A stretch of DNA of 64,000 nucleotides from Lutjanus erythropterus (GCA_020091685.1 CM034606.1:19050695-19114694), one strand, 5' to 3'; counted from the first letter of the stretch, positions 1 to 12,131 are shown. The notes: generated by a model from the letters alone, not told the origin. A program made the numbers and translations.

Positions 1-1255
1 CTGTTTAGTGTGATTCCAATAATTTGAGATAAAGATATAACTTGAGCAGTCTAACAGTGCTATCATTCATTCACCGGCCTGCCTTATTGCTTTCATCAAG
101 CCATTATTATGATATAATTAGCTGCCTTTCTAGCATATTATTAAGTGGCTTGCTGAGTGTCAGGTACAGAGGCGTCTCAGAAAATGACACACACAAAAAA
201 AAAAGCAATATCGTTCCACAATGTTTCAAAAAGATAATTACATAATCTCAGCATGGAGAGCAAGCAGAAAAGTGATAATTAGACAAGTATTCCTGCCAAT
301 TAAAGTATCAAGCCTTGTATTTTTTTCTTGTGTGATACAGAGCTCACTGCTCTTCCATGTACAACATAATAGGATTATATTAGTCATGCAAAACCATCGT
401 AAAGATGTTGATATGGCTGTACCTATCATATATGTTTTAAGTGCAGCTTGAAACAATGCTTACTAGAAACTGAGAGGATTTCAAGGCCTTCTAAAGTTTA
501 GATGCTGAGTTTTTCTAAGACAACAGTAAAAGCCAGGAGCATGTTTTGGCTCTAACAAGCCTATTAATAGGCTTAATGATTGACATGTAGGTGGCATCAA
601 GAAGGAAAAGCAGAGAAACAACAAAGTTATTGATTTGACCTTTGGAATAGTTGCTTCGTTCATCGTTGTTGTTTTTGCCTCGTCTTACACCTCGGAAGGA
701 GATAATAGAACATGTCACCGCACAAGGCAGTTTGAAATTGAATGCCATCATTTTAATTTAAATGTTACATTCTCGGTGACATCTCTGTCAATGCATAATT
801 GGCACTGGATGTACATATTTATCATTCAGTGTGAGACACTCAAAGACACCGACAGATATGTTACTTTGATGGGATGACAGTCAGATGTGGGAAAAAAACA
901 GAACTGCAAATCAACTGTCACGCTGTCAGTTAAGCTTTTTGTCACAAACTTGCACATAAACATGCATGATTAGAAATAGCAAACGAGCTGTAGGCTGGAA
1001 TCAGTGCTCTTGCTCCCAGAAGTGTGTAAATAGGCTCATTTGATCCAAGAGGAGGGAATAAAATTCAGAAGACAGACTTGGAAAAAAAATCACAGTAAAT
1101 GATGGACACTAAGTGGGAGAACACCCCTTACAATATGACAAACTTCACAGTGTAAAAGTACAATTATTTATCATATTACAGCATATTTAAAAGCAAGGCG
1201 CATACTCTCCAAGAGTTGCTCCTATATACTATAAACCAGTCATATTGCAAAAGTT
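1..1255. other. unique noncoding sequence
   Basis: I see no gene here. The open frames are short, overlap on both strands and have no family resemblance. The stretch around 80-180 is of high complexity with several TAATTA-like and ATTA cores, as in regulatory DNA. From about 1080 to 1250 the sequence becomes A-rich and simple just before the Tc1 relic. I recognise no repeat family in it. Confidence 0.5.
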
Positions 1256-1257
1256 AG

Positions 1258-2430
1258 TCCAAACCCCAATTCTAAAATAGTTGGGATGCTTTGCAAAAAA
1301 TAAATAAACATCTCTGTTGTATTTCATGATATTTTTTGCTTCATAATGTGCCACACCTTTTCAGTGCAGGCAGGCCAGTGTAATACTTGCATAGTTTTAC
1401 TAAGAAGCCACGCTGTTGTAACACGTGCAGAATGTGTCTTGGCATTGTCTTGCTAAAATTAGCAGAGGAGTCCCTGAAAAAAATGTCTGGTTGGCAGCAT
1501 ATGTTGCTCCAAAACCTGTATCTAGCTTTCAGGATTAATAGGGCCTTCATCCTTCATAGTTGTGATGGTAAACCATGATGTCATGGGCACTAGCACACCC
1601 ATATACCGTCACAGAAGTTGGCTTTTTAATTTCGTGCCGGTAACAATCCCTATGGTCCTTCTCCTCTTTAGCCCAGAGGTCATAATGTCCATGATTTCCA
1701 AAAAACAATCTGAAATGTGGACTCTTCAGGCCACGGCACACTTTTCCACTTTACATCAGTTGATCTCAGTTGAAGTCAGCAGCATTTCTGGATGTTGTTG
1801 ATTTCTGGCTTTTGCTTTGCACGGTAGAACCCCAACCTGCATTTGTAGATGCAGTGACGATCTGTGTTTACCAACAACAATTTTCAGGAGCCCATGTTGT
1901 TTTTCCATGCAGTGCTGCCTAAGGGGTGAAGATCACAGGCATTCAATATTTTTAGCTATGCCCCTTACATGCAGAGATTTCTCCTCATTTTATGAATTTT
2001 TTAATGATTATGGATTGTAGATAGTAAAATCTCTAAATTACTTGCACTGTGCGTTAAGAAATGTTCTTAAACTGCTGGATTATTTTTTCACACAGTGGTA
2101 GTCCTTGCCCCATCCTTGCTTGTGAATGACTGAGCCTTTTGAAGATAAACGCTTCAGACACTATCGCCTGCTACCAACAAACCTGTTTACCTGTGGAACA
2201 GGTGTTTATTGAGCATTCTGCAGCTTTCCCAGTCTTTTGTTGTTCCTGTCCCAACTTTTCTGGAATGTGTTGCTGGCATCAAATTCAGAATAAATGTATT
2301 ATGATGAAAAAGTTTATATTTTCAACATTGTCTTTGAATTGTGTTCAATTGAATATAGGTCAAAAAGGATTAGCAAATCATTGCATTCTGTTTTTCTATG
2401 TTAGATAGCTTCCTAACTATTTTTCCCAAC
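1258..2430 (-). mobile_element. Tc1-like DNA transposon relic, near full length
   Basis: This is a decayed Tc1/mariner-superfamily transposon read on the minus strand. The termini are imperfect inverted repeats: 'ccaattctaaaatagttggga' at the left, and at 2400-2430 a stretch whose complement reads 'gttgggaaaaatagttaggaa'. On the minus strand, 1741-1547 translates with Tc1 catalytic-core residues (FFGNHGHYDLWAKEEKDH, then a VTVYGC motif that corresponds to VMVWGC). The stretch 1550-1341 continues toward the C-terminus with the ILHVLQQRGF segment. The region carrying the second catalytic aspartate (QQDN in intact relatives) is frameshifted and shows no such residue. The N-terminal helix-turn-helix part would lie at about 2100-1810 and is not open. 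It cannot encode transposase. It shares its family with the element at 58600-59405. Confidence 0.85.
1341..1741 (-). pseudogene. Tc1 transposase pseudogene fragment
   Basis: Two overlapping minus-strand reading frames (1741-1547 and 1550-1341) together cover part of the DDE catalytic domain of a Tc1-like transposase. The change of frame near 1548 and the stops elsewhere in the element show that it is dead. Visible landmarks are GNHGHYDLWAKEEKDHRDCY, then KKPTSVTVYGCASAHD, then FWSNICCQPDIFFRDSSANF. Active relatives carry HMLPSRRRLFQGRPCLFQQDN at the last position, so the catalytic Asp is not visible in this copy. Transposase would act in the nucleus on the element's own inverted repeats. This copy could at most be mobilised by another source. 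Confidence 0.8.
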
Positions 2431-2432
2431 TA

Positions 2433-3347
2433 ATTAGGGTTTGTGGGATATACATTTTAACAGTCTATAAAGATACAAACAAAGCTATAACATAAGATGG
2501 ATTGATCCATATGCACGCAGCTTTGAAAACTCATCTTTAACAATGGAGACAGGACAATCCTGTTGCACTAGCGCACTCTGTTTACTGAAGATGGCCCTTT
2601 AGTTTCCTGACATGACAGCTTAAAGGGAGGTATGTGATAGCCTATCTGCCCAGTGTAAACCACAGTGCAGCAGTGCAGCTCCCTGAGAAAAAAGAAGAGA
2701 ATAAATCCCTCCCACTCTCCCTCACTTTCTCCCCACTATCTCCCCTCCCTGCCTCTCTCTCTCCGTGTCTTACCGCTGGCCCATTACCTTTACAGAGTGA
2801 GGCTCATTAAAGAAGGCAAGTTGAGTCAAATCTTTCTGTAATTCAGCAGAGGTGAATTGCTGTCAACATCATTAACCGTCATTTCTCCAACTCACTTCAG
2901 TACTTATGAAGTGTTCTTTATTGTGTAATGATCCAAATCTCTTCTCTAAATCGGCCCTCTTCAAAGGCCCTGGAGGACATACCACCCATGCAGCCGACTG
3001 ACATGCTAGAGGGCCAGATTAAACGTGGCTCCATCATTACGTTCCTCTTTGTGCTTAAACAGATCCAGCATTTCATCCTGCGCTTTGGCTAGCAGGTACA
3101 GAAAAGAGATCAGCGGACCTATAAAGTTGAATATTGGCTTTCAAACATGGCTGTCTTATCTTTGAAGAGTGATATCCTCTAGTGCATCATTTTCATTTGT
3201 TTTGCTGCATCACGAGACTAAATTTCTGCCAATAACCTTCTATCTTCCCTTTCTGTTATTTAATACTGTTTACTGACAGTTTACCGATCTCATAAGGCCA
3301 TTGGTCCGGCTGGCTCCATGGCTAATTACAGTGAGAGCTGCCCTGCT
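2433..3347. other. unique noncoding sequence with pyrimidine tract
   Basis: No gene is visible. 2697-2776 is a strongly pyrimidine-rich tract (CCCTCCCACTCTCC type). 2790-3340 is high-complexity DNA with many ATTA and TTAAT cores and no recognised repeat, so it is a candidate for conserved noncoding sequence. Its function is unknown. Confidence 0.45.
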
Positions 3348-3510
3348 TGTCATGCTAGATGTCCTCTGAGCGCTGTCTTAAGAGAAGCCTCCTTTGTGCC
3401 TCCGCCATTGTGTGTCCCCTAGTGCTCAGTATCATGCTATGAGATGTCCTCCAGGCCTTGTGTTGGGGGAAGCCTCCTTTGTGTGGGCGCCATTGTGTGT
3501 CCCCAGTGCT
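3348..3510 (+). repeat. 84-bp tandem duplication, two copies
   Basis: Copy 1 (about 3348-3431) and copy 2 (about 3432-3510) share an ordered set of blocks: 'tcatgcta', 'gatgtcctc', 'gaagcctcctttgtg', 'gccattgtgtgtcccc' and 'agtgct'. The copies differ by small indels and substitutions, so the duplication is not recent. It lies in otherwise unique sequence and matches no transposon I know. Confidence 0.85.
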
Positions 3511-5081
3511 GAACCCCCTGCTAGGTAGGAACACAGACAAAGTGCAGCGGGGGGATGCTTCTCAGGGCCCTAAGACCTACAGTAAATCTTCAAACAATTT
3601 AGACAAACAAAAACGGCTGCTGTGCTGCGGTGAGAGTAGACAAGGAAAAGCAGATGAATAAGCAACATCAATTACTGGGGCTTTGACCTGCAAGCCCCCA
3701 CACCATGGCACACATTTCACACCAAATCGCCCCAGATTGAAGTTGACACTGCTGGAGTGGAAACACTGACCCCTCACAAGGCTAGCGCTTCAAACTTAAG
3801 AGCGGAGAAAGGCAGGGGGGACTGACAAACTACATAGACCAAGGCCAACGTGGAAGAGAGACAAGGAGGAGGGGTATGAATAAAAAAGAAACACACGCAT
3901 AATAGGTCCTAGTTTGTTTCAAAGTGAGACAAAATGGCTCAATTTGAGCACTTAGGCCATCGAATTGGCCCAGCTGAGGTACAAGAGGAACATGCGAGGG
4001 GACAACCGCATCAGGCCACTGATAAGGAGCCTATAAGAGGAACAAAGCCGGATGTCCAACAGGCTTACCAGTGAACCTGAGTGGGACTGGACCTCTTTAA
4101 AGCTTGTTTTAGCCTCCCAGCTTTACCCCCAAAAAGTGCCGCTTCCCCTGAAGCCTTTTTACTCAGGCACATAAAGCCTCCCCCTACTTTGTAAGCTCGG
4201 ACAAAGGCAAAATAAACACATGGGTCACATTTGTTCAACACATAGCACCCTGCTCTCATAAAAAGTTCCTCAAAGACCCTTTTCAAGAAAAGAGATACCA
4301 CTTAAAGTGTTACCTCTTACTTTCCAGTTGTGCACCTTTTAAAAGAAGGGGTTTATTTTCATTCTCACTTTGATTGAAAAACCAAGAAAAAGAGTGCCTC
4401 CAAAGGTGAGAAAAGATCATGCAATCCTATCACAGTTTGTCAATACAGTGTTAATTAACCTAATAACAAACCCTACTGGAAAACATGCCCCAAACTGACT
4501 GGAAGACATGTAGTCTCGCAGCAGCATAGCAGCACATTGACACATTTGGGGGGCATCAGGCTCTGGATAGAGACAGTCCTAACAATCTCCCAATTAGCCA
4601 GGGGGAAAGCAGAAAATATGTCTCAGGTTCACGGAGCAAGCGTGAAACTTAATAATTTGACATGGCATACAAAAACAGAGCATGTCTTTTTATAGCCACA
4701 TGTGAAAATGAAGCAAAAATAAAAGAAAGGGAACAAGAAGGAAGAGGTGTTTGTCTTCTTTCCAAAAAAAAAAAAAAAAAAGGTTTTAAGGGTGTTTCTA
4801 TTTGATAGCGGATTTAAGTGACATGATGAAGAAAACAGATGCAACAAACATATAAAGACAGGAAAGGGGACAATCACAGTGAATGTAGGAAAAATAACTT
4901 AAATGAGCTTGAAATCAGGTAGATGTTTGTAATAGCTCATTTGCATACAACCATGAAATCACCTTGTTCTGTACGGGACTGCATCTAAAGAATATTTTCA
5001 TTATTAATTAATCTGCATATTATTTTTATGATTAAAGATGCAGTAAGCAATTCTGGAAAAGGATAGTTGTTGTTTTTTAAT
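3511..5081. other. unique noncoding sequence
   Basis: No gene is seen. A poly(A) run lies at 4765-4782, inside A-rich DNA that resembles the tail of an old retroelement, but I cannot identify a body for it. A perfect octamer motif (ATTTGCAT) lies at 4939-4946; one such match is expected by chance. The text around 5036-5075 (GATGCAGTAAGCAATTCTGG) looks like the edge of a dispersed repeat next to the SINE. Confidence 0.4.
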
Positions 5082-5198
5082 ATTTTTTGGGGGCTTATTG
5101 CCTTATTGCCGGGAATCAAACCAGCAACCGCTGCAGAGAACCAACAGCCTCAGTACATGGGGTGAACGTGCTACCAACTGAGCTATGGGAGCACCCCA
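5082..5198 (-). mobile_element. tRNA-derived SINE (minus strand)
   Basis: Read on the minus strand, this has the internal RNA polymerase III promoter of a tRNA-derived SINE. An A box 'tagctcagttgg' (complement of 5174-5185) comes first, and about 50 bases downstream a B box 'ggtttgattcc' (complement of 5112-5122). The head begins at 5198 with 'ggggtgctcccatagctcag'. The body is cut short and ends in T/G-rich sequence on the plus strand (5075-5095). It is related to the longer copy at 24449-24618. It does not fold as a full functional tRNA, because the anticodon arm region is not tRNA-like. Confidence 0.75.
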
Positions 5199-5339
5199 AA
5201 TACTTATGTTTTAGGAATGAGATTCAATAATCGACTATCTTACCTAAAGTAAAAAAAAAATAGAGCCAAGAGGAGGAGCAGAGGTTTAGTTTTCTCTTAG
5301 ACCACTTCAATTATATTATGCTTATAGGTTAGTATAACT

Positions 5340-5760
5340 TATAAACTGCCTGCCTGTCCAGTCTGCTTTAAAACATTAAGTTGACTACACTTGAAAAGAC
5401 AAGTTGAGAAAACTTTGTAATATTCAAAACATAAAACATTAACTTTTGTGATAAAATAAACTAGATCTTAATTCAGTTGTATTTGCGAAAACATGTTCAA
5501 TAAGCTTAAGATGATAGCAGCTAATACACTGATCATAATTCTTTAGGAAGCTAATTTAATGAGTTTATTAAAGTCTGTACAGCACATTCATTAACTAATT
5601 ATTTTAAGTCAAAAGACTTTAAGTTAGAACAACTCATGTTTATAAATTGTTAAGTGTTCTGCAAATTAATACTAGAAATGTTATTTTCAGTTACTTAAAA
5701 TAAATAAAACTGATTTGTGTTAAGTCTATGAGAATCGATTAATTGATTGTTACTACTAAT
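5340..5760. repeat. dispersed repeat, copy 1 (shares sequence with 38385-39149)
   Basis: This AT-rich block is built on 'taagttga', 'cttaagtt' and 'aactcatgtttataaatt' blocks. The stretch at 5630-5700 matches 38995-39055 through 'actcatgtttataaatt', 'ctgcaaa/ctgaaaa' and 'ctagaaat', in the same order and orientation. The two regions are therefore copies of one element. I recognise the style from teleost genomes (elements often ending in TTTTACAGTGTAG) but cannot assign a superfamily. Confidence 0.6.
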
Positions 5761-7100
5761 TGATTGTTGCACCTTTACTTTTGTAAATATATATTATTTT
5801 ATGTATTATTACTAATTATCAGACCAAAACGCATTCTACTCTGCTCATATACTGTATAATACAAAGTAAAAAATTCACTTCTTCTTCAGAAGAATTGGCA
5901 GCACTCAAAGGTTAAAATGTACATTAAATTTTCCACTCTTGATAATTTCCAGTTTAATAATATGAACATTATGGAGGTCATTAGCAAATCTAATGAAAGC
6001 CTAAAACCAATTTTGCCTCCATGAAACCATGACACATTGACAGACAGACAAGGCGGTCTGTCAGACAGAGCAAAGCATTATTCACAAAGAACATAAAATC
6101 CCAACATTATCACAAACTGTTTAACCCATCTAAAAGCTCCACATGCTCCACTAATGTATAGGACTTAAGTGTGAGCACCTGTTTCAAACAATGGAGCCAT
6201 TCGCATCTCCCCCCCGCCCCGATCACAGACATTCAAACAGAATGATAATGGAGTCTACGCCAGTCAGTCAGTCAGTCAGCCGTCTTTGCAAATGGAAATC
6301 CAGAGAAAGGTGGAGATGGGAATCATTTTATCTAGTTGACACACATTACAACGGAGAATTTCAAAAGAGTAAGATGGAAGCTCTCAGGTCAATTATGGTG
6401 TCAAGGCTGTCAGCTTGCGATGAAATATATACCTTTGAAGAACACTTTACTCGAGGGATGGGGTAAAAAGGATGGGAAGACGTACTGTTTAACCCAGAGA
6501 CCATATAAGAATATCAGAGATGATGGAGTAAAATGTGGCATGATAATGGACCATTTTTACTGAGCACACTTTGTCAAGAGGGACAGACTACACCCACCTT
6601 CTGAAAGGTGGGTATCAAGGAAAATTATTCCGGTGACCAACGCTGATTAATGGCATCAGCTGAAACAAAGTGCTTGGTCATTAACAAAGTCATTAAGATA
6701 ATGGGGAAAGGTGATTTACAATATGTATTTTAAGTTACACGGTGGTTCACCCACATTCTATTCAGTTTTTTGAGGACTTTTAGAGACTTAAGCTTGATAA
6801 ATAACCACACCAAGTCTGGGTTGCACCAACAAGGCTTAATTTTTGAAGAGAATTCAGTGTTGGTTTAGTTTTTTAAATTAAATTTCACTCTGTAGAATAA
6901 AAACTCCAATTTTCACTTTGCACTTGAGCATGTCTAACGTTTTAAGATGGATTGAGCAAAATAATCAAGTTCCTTGAGGATAAGGACAGACCCAATTCAG
7001 CTTTTATGATCCGTCTCTTTCTTTCACTCCAGTTGATAATTTGGCCAACAGGTTTTCTCTGCCGAGCCCTGGGTGAGCTAACAAGGCTAACTAACCTTTA
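5761..7100. other. unique noncoding sequence
   Basis: No gene is seen. A short (CAGT)n run lies at 6261-6279. The sequence at 5935-6130 and 6600-6720 is non-repetitive and looks ordinary. I see nothing else that I can support. Confidence 0.4.
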
Positions 7101-7197
7101 AGCTAGATAGCAAACATTATATCATTTTGTTAATTTCTTAGCTAGCTAGTAAACAATATAATGTTTAGTTAATTTTTTAGCTAGCTAACAAACATCA
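7101..7197 (+). repeat. 39-bp direct repeats, two and a half copies
   Basis: Units start at 7101, 7140 and 7179, each with 'agctag(c/a)ta(g/a)(c/t)aaac'. Units 1 and 2 are each 39 bp and both end in a 'ttaattt' stretch. The third unit breaks off after about 19 bp. The repeated AGCTAGCTA cores are themselves palindromic. Confidence 0.75.
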
Positions 7198-9433
7198 CTT
7201 AACTGGGATTAGTTTCAATTGTGCAACAGAGCTTTACAGAGTTTTAGTAAACTCTGATTAGAACTAATCTATTAAATTAATCTTTGTTGATCCAACCAAT
7301 TCTAAAACACTGAGAGGTCATTTAAATGAGGGAAAGGTTTCAGATGCAAAGTAACACGCATGCAAAACTTCAGTGTTTCTTCAGGCCCTTTTTATTCTAG
7401 CCTCCAAATGTAAATGTCCTCACCCTCTGTTCAAGATATAAAATACTAACCTTGAGACAGTGAATGACAGAGGGAATTATGGGTAATTGTAGTGTCAGAA
7501 AGGGAGACAGCTGTATGATGAGATTCTGTGTCATTTAGACAATCAGAAACTTAAGAGGCAGTGTGACACATTTCTCCCCCTCCATCCGACAGGGCTCCTG
7601 ACATGGCTGGTGATAATTTCCAGGAGAGGGGAAAAGAGAGACAGAAAAGAGTGAGTGGAGGGAGCACAAATGAAAATGGAAGTCACAGAAAGAAAGGTGT
7701 GATTTCTCCTCTTCCCGTATGCAGCGTGGGCCCAAGTGATAGCCTGTGTGCTGCATTCATTGCAGGAATCAAGACGAAATATCCCCTTACATGTCAACCT
7801 GCCAGCCAGATAAGAGGTGTCTGAAGCTCTGTATGAGATTAATACTTCCCAGCCAGAAATGCCACGGGATGTGAAGGGGGGACTTTTGATCTCTGTGTGC
7901 TGAAGCCACTTCAACAACAGTACAAGACTTAACCACCGAAGATAAATACTTCCTATTGAGGTCAGATATGTGCATGGACACAAAAAAACAACATGCCCCG
8001 TAGTACATCTAAACTACAAGTGGAGAATAACAATATTAAGCATAGTTGTCAGTTTACACACGTTCGCTCAGGCCACAACGAATAGGAGATAAATGAAAGG
8101 ATGAAGTGCCTGTCAACATAATGAATTCAATAAAAAGCAACATTGTCTGCTTTGTCACATTTCAAAAGCGGTGACGTGTAATTACTGTTATTTGTAGAAA
8201 TAGCCTTCATTATCATCAGTGAGGGCCCTTCCATTCTAACCACGGGAAAGAAGCTGAACAACCTTTTAATAGAAATATGCTATGATATTGTAGTCTTGTG
8301 TAAGAAGTAAAATGTTCTTGTTATGTGAAATTACACAATATGGAATAGTTAAAGAATGCAAAGTTAGTGTAGCGTTGGTAAGACAAATATTAAATAGGAG
8401 TAAAGTGTGAGATTATTGGGTCCTTTTTAGCATACAGCCACTGATGTCTGAAAACAGGTCTGAGTGGTACAGCAGTAACAGATGTATAAACTAAGTAGAA
8501 CTGTTGCTTTCAGTGCTAATACCTGATTCACTTGATTTACACTTGAGACCGGATTAGCTAATTTTTTTGTTAGGCTGCAGTACCACAAGCAATTACAACA
8601 CTTATATGAAGCCATGACAACCCCGTGTCAGTGTCAACATTAGTTTCTTTGTATAGGCAAACAACAGCAACAACAGTTTAAAAACAAAGAAGAATAAAGT
8701 AAGAATAAAATACAAACAGAAAGATCAGGAAAAGTCACAGACTGGTGTTCAACTACAAGTACTGGGTGACATAATGAATTATAAGAAACACTCAATTGTG
8801 CTAAACAGGTTAAAACACAGCTAAACAGAGATTTGGATATTTGGTAGCTATGTTCAGGTTTGTGGGGATTTCTGTTCTTAATCACGTAATCAACTAACCT
8901 GATTTTAGGCTGACACATGTAAACATCAGAACTCGATTAGACTAATGTAGTTAAGGTCATAGGCTGCTTCTGAAAAAAAAAAAACAAAACAGTTATGATT
9001 CCTAGCAGAAGCCAGATTCAGATATCTCCAGGGTGTTGCATGGGTTACATAAGGAGGCTCCACAGGTCCATAGGTCCTCCCCAGAGGTACAGCAATTGAA
9101 TTTACAGTAATTACACATCCAGTCTGTGGAAGAGTGTTGGAGATATTGCACGAGGACAAGAGCTGTGATTGGTCAACTTGAGGCGCATATGTTTCATTAC
9201 TGTTGATAGTAAAAACAGTCAGCATTTTTCCTCTTTCTGTCCATGTACATGTCACTACTGTTTTAGATTTACACCAATCAAAAACAGCACAAGGAGAATA
9301 TTTAAGATGGACAAAGTAAATGCCAATCAATTTTTCAGAGCAATAACTACAATAGATACAATACAATAATGTAAATGTGGTATTTTCAGGTGGTATTTCA
9401 CTAATACAGTGGTTATAAAACTTTTTTTATTGT
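7198..9433. other. unique noncoding sequence
   Basis: No gene is supported. A minus-strand frame of 146 codons (7983-7543) overlaps two other open frames and has no recognisable domain. The interval is of ordinary composition without a recognised repeat, except for an A-run at 8972-8983. Confidence 0.4.
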
Positions 9434-9805
9434 GAGGGTTATATACTAGCAGGAATTTGGCGATACAATACGTTTCATGATACAGGGGTTGCAATTCAAT
9501 ATATTTCAATATAATCTAATGCTGTAAGCATGGTGATATATTGGTATTTTTTAAATTTAATTTTTCAGAAAACTGTTATAGTATAACACACCACCATATA
9601 TAAAAAATCAAAGTTAAAGTTTACTTTTTTATGCAATCAGAACAGTGAAGATAGATAACAACACTGCTATTGTGATCAGGGGTTTAAACACAACACAAAA
9701 TGAACCATTGCCACGAATCTTTGCATGTATCACGATATCATGATACAGTGTTACAAAACATAATATTATGATACTCAAGCCTAACAATATTTTCTTACAT
9801 CCCTA
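9434..9805 (+). mobile_element. hAT-like nonautonomous element (copy A)
   Basis: This block aligns along its full length with 43564-43949. Shared landmarks in order are 'gcaggaatttggcgata', 'gatatattg', 'aactgttata', 'gtttactt...atgcaat', 'gataacaacactgct', 'aacacaacacaaaat', 'catgatacagtgtt' and 'ttttcttacatcccta'. The ends correspond to TAGGG...CCCTA hAT-type termini, although the left end is mutated to GAGGG. It has no coding capacity. I cannot see a target duplication here (left TTTATTGT, right AAGTTCAA). Confidence 0.7.
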
Positions 9806-10619
9806 AAGTTCAAGTGTAAAGTTTTCTGATAGGTTTAAATTTGTTATTTGATGCTATGGGTCTATGGGTGGGAACTTGATAGTACAGATGCAACCCTGAT
9901 CACTACTGTGCAGACTTTGGCTCCAAATGACGTCACCAGACCTTGTTTCTTTTCTTGTAGTGGGACAATGTGGAGACACATCGTCCATCTTTGTTCACAG
10001 TCACTGAAGGACATAGGACACATCATAACCTCAGTTCATAACAAGAACATAATTATCAGATTGCAAGTAATTATTCTACAGATGCAAACAGAGTAAGAAA
10101 ATCTGAATAATCGATTAGGAAGAGAAAAGTAGACAATTGTTGGGAAGAAAGACACTATTTTGTTAGGCCAAACATACTGGTCAGGTAGGTGCTTTATTTT
10201 AAAACCTGTTGTGTAATTAAATACATAAATATATTATACAGCATTTATAACTAAGTAATTGGCATTAGTCCATTTCTGTATAAAATGGCAGTATTAAGAC
10301 TACACAAAGGGCCACAAAGTATCATTTGACAATATGATCCATTATAATCATCAACATCATCACCACCATTATTATTAAAATTATTGAAGAAAACAGACTA
10401 TAGGGTCAACTTCACTGTCAAAACCGAAATGTGTGAAGCAAAACATAAAGAGCTGCTGTGGTGAGAGGACAGATAATGCTCTGAGAAGAGAGGGAGGGAG
10501 AGAGAGAGAGAGCCCTTCTTTCTTTTTTCCCCCCCGTTTCATTCCCTCCTATTTTTTCTTCCCTCCGTTCTGCAGTTGTGTGTCCTGACCTTGCAGCTTC
10601 TATGGCCCATCCATCTTGG
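9806..10619. other. unique noncoding sequence
   Basis: No gene is seen. The stretch 10066-10092 shares about 23 of 27 bases with 12326-12352 ('attattctacagatgcaaac'), hinting at scraps of a common repeat. A purine tract (GAGGGAGGGAGAGAG) at 10490-10513 is followed by a T/C run at 10517-10540. Confidence 0.4.
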
Positions 10620-11340
10620 GCTGCTTAGCCATTTCGCTGGCTTCATACTGCGCAGATTAACACAATTCATCACCACAATCATCCTCCATTCATCACCCTT
10701 TCCAATGAATGTTTTGACATCCAGTTAATTTTCTGCTGATGATTTATCAAATTATAATTACCATGCTCTGAAGGGCTCATTTATTATGTTGATACATGAT
10801 AATGATGCCAAAGTGGATTGAATTTTAAGTAAGTTCTCCCTGCGATTATAACATATGCGTTATTGTGAATAATGCTGTGCGATTTGATTCTTTACAGCCT
10901 AATGACAGTCCTAATGTTATAAAAATCAATGCGAAAAAAAGGGAGACAAAGTGAGACTGTTAATTCAATTTTTTTACAGAACAAATTGTTTGGCTGGGGT
11001 GCAGCAAGCATGAAAAAGTTCAATTAGATTCAGAGCTCCCATCTTGGATGCTCAGTAATTAAAGAGTGCACTAATTCAATCAGGGGGTAGGACTCGGGCA
11101 GAGGGAGTTTGGCTGTTTCTTAATAGGTTATAGGTTATTTCTCACATACTGCCCTCATAGGCACTTCATTAGCCTCCTGCTTTACAATTCACTCAGCTTT
11201 TCAGCCTCATTATTATCCAGGTTTATTAAAATCCAATGGCTGCCTATCTGTTTCTATTACTGAGGAGCTGACCAGCCTAATGCACTGGGTCACTGTTGAG
11301 GGCAAACACACTAACTGCTGTTTATGAGCAGTAAAAGAGG
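10620..11340. promoter_or_regulatory. candidate conserved noncoding (enhancer-like) region
   Basis: This long, high-complexity, repeat-free stretch is dense in homeodomain-type cores, including TAATTA at 10755-10760 and 11056-11061 and several TTAAT and ATTAA sites. Neither strand has a meaningful open frame. These features are typical of enhancers in developmental gene deserts. The call is inference from composition only; cross-species conservation is not visible here. Confidence 0.25.
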
Positions 11341-12131
11341 AATAGTAATAGCTATTGAAAATGTGTTTTTACTCTATCTGTGGTGGGAGCATGAGCAGGC
11401 GAGTATGACCTTAGGAAAGCTCAAACACATACCCAGCTGCCCTCAACAATAACCTCTCTCTCAATAGCATAGATGATTAAATCTTTTCAACAGGGCAAAA
11501 TTGGGTTTCTTTTGGTCAGATTTTTTTCCCCTTTTGTCACTACTACTGTTTCTTTTTTTTACTGTTTTGCACAGGCGTTGGCATTTGATCCTTCGACCCA
11601 TGCATAGACACCAAGCTAAATAACTGGTCAAGAGATGGAGGCGGTTTGTGCGAAGCTGCAGTGCATTCTGGGGCACAGGCAACCAGCTCAGGGAGATGAG
11701 GGCTTAGGAGGTGTTAAAGGTTATTGAATGCTGGAGAATTCTCCTGGCGGCGGAAGCATTGTTTACAGCTATCTATTTTTTTGACTCTTTGCCCTTGGGC
11801 TGCGGCCCATAAACAGAGCTGCTACCCCCCCCCCCCACACCCCGGCTAGTGGAGAGTGCAGAGCATAATTGTGAGTCCCCCTTGGATGTCCCAAAAGTGA
11901 AAGATGTGTCTGGTAAGTGAGAGAGGTCAAACACGAGCATGGATATTTATTACATGCACTGCAACCAGATGGAGGCGGCCCATCCATCAAGCGGAGCTGT
12001 CACGCTGGTCACAAACGTTTCCCATAAAGACACCCCACCCCTCCACCACCTCGCTGCCTCTCGCTCTTGCTCTGCAAAAGCAGGAGGTCCATCCACATTG
12101 GGAGGAAAAGAAGGAGAGAAGACTTGTTTTG
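11341..12131. other. unique noncoding sequence with C-run
   Basis: A run of 12 or more C bases lies at 11827-11838. The part at 11860-12110 stays open in several frames on both strands, which is a sign of base composition and not of coding. There is no start, splice or domain evidence for a gene. Confidence 0.4.

Noticed and set aside
4939-4946. Octamer sites (ATTTGCAT) here, at 21995-22002 and at 42972-42979 as a signal set
   Set aside because: About two exact octamers are expected by chance in 64 kb on two strands, so three are not enrichment.
5174-5185. A functional tRNA gene
   Set aside because: The A and B boxes are present, but the arms do not pair as a tRNA and the body continues as a SINE.
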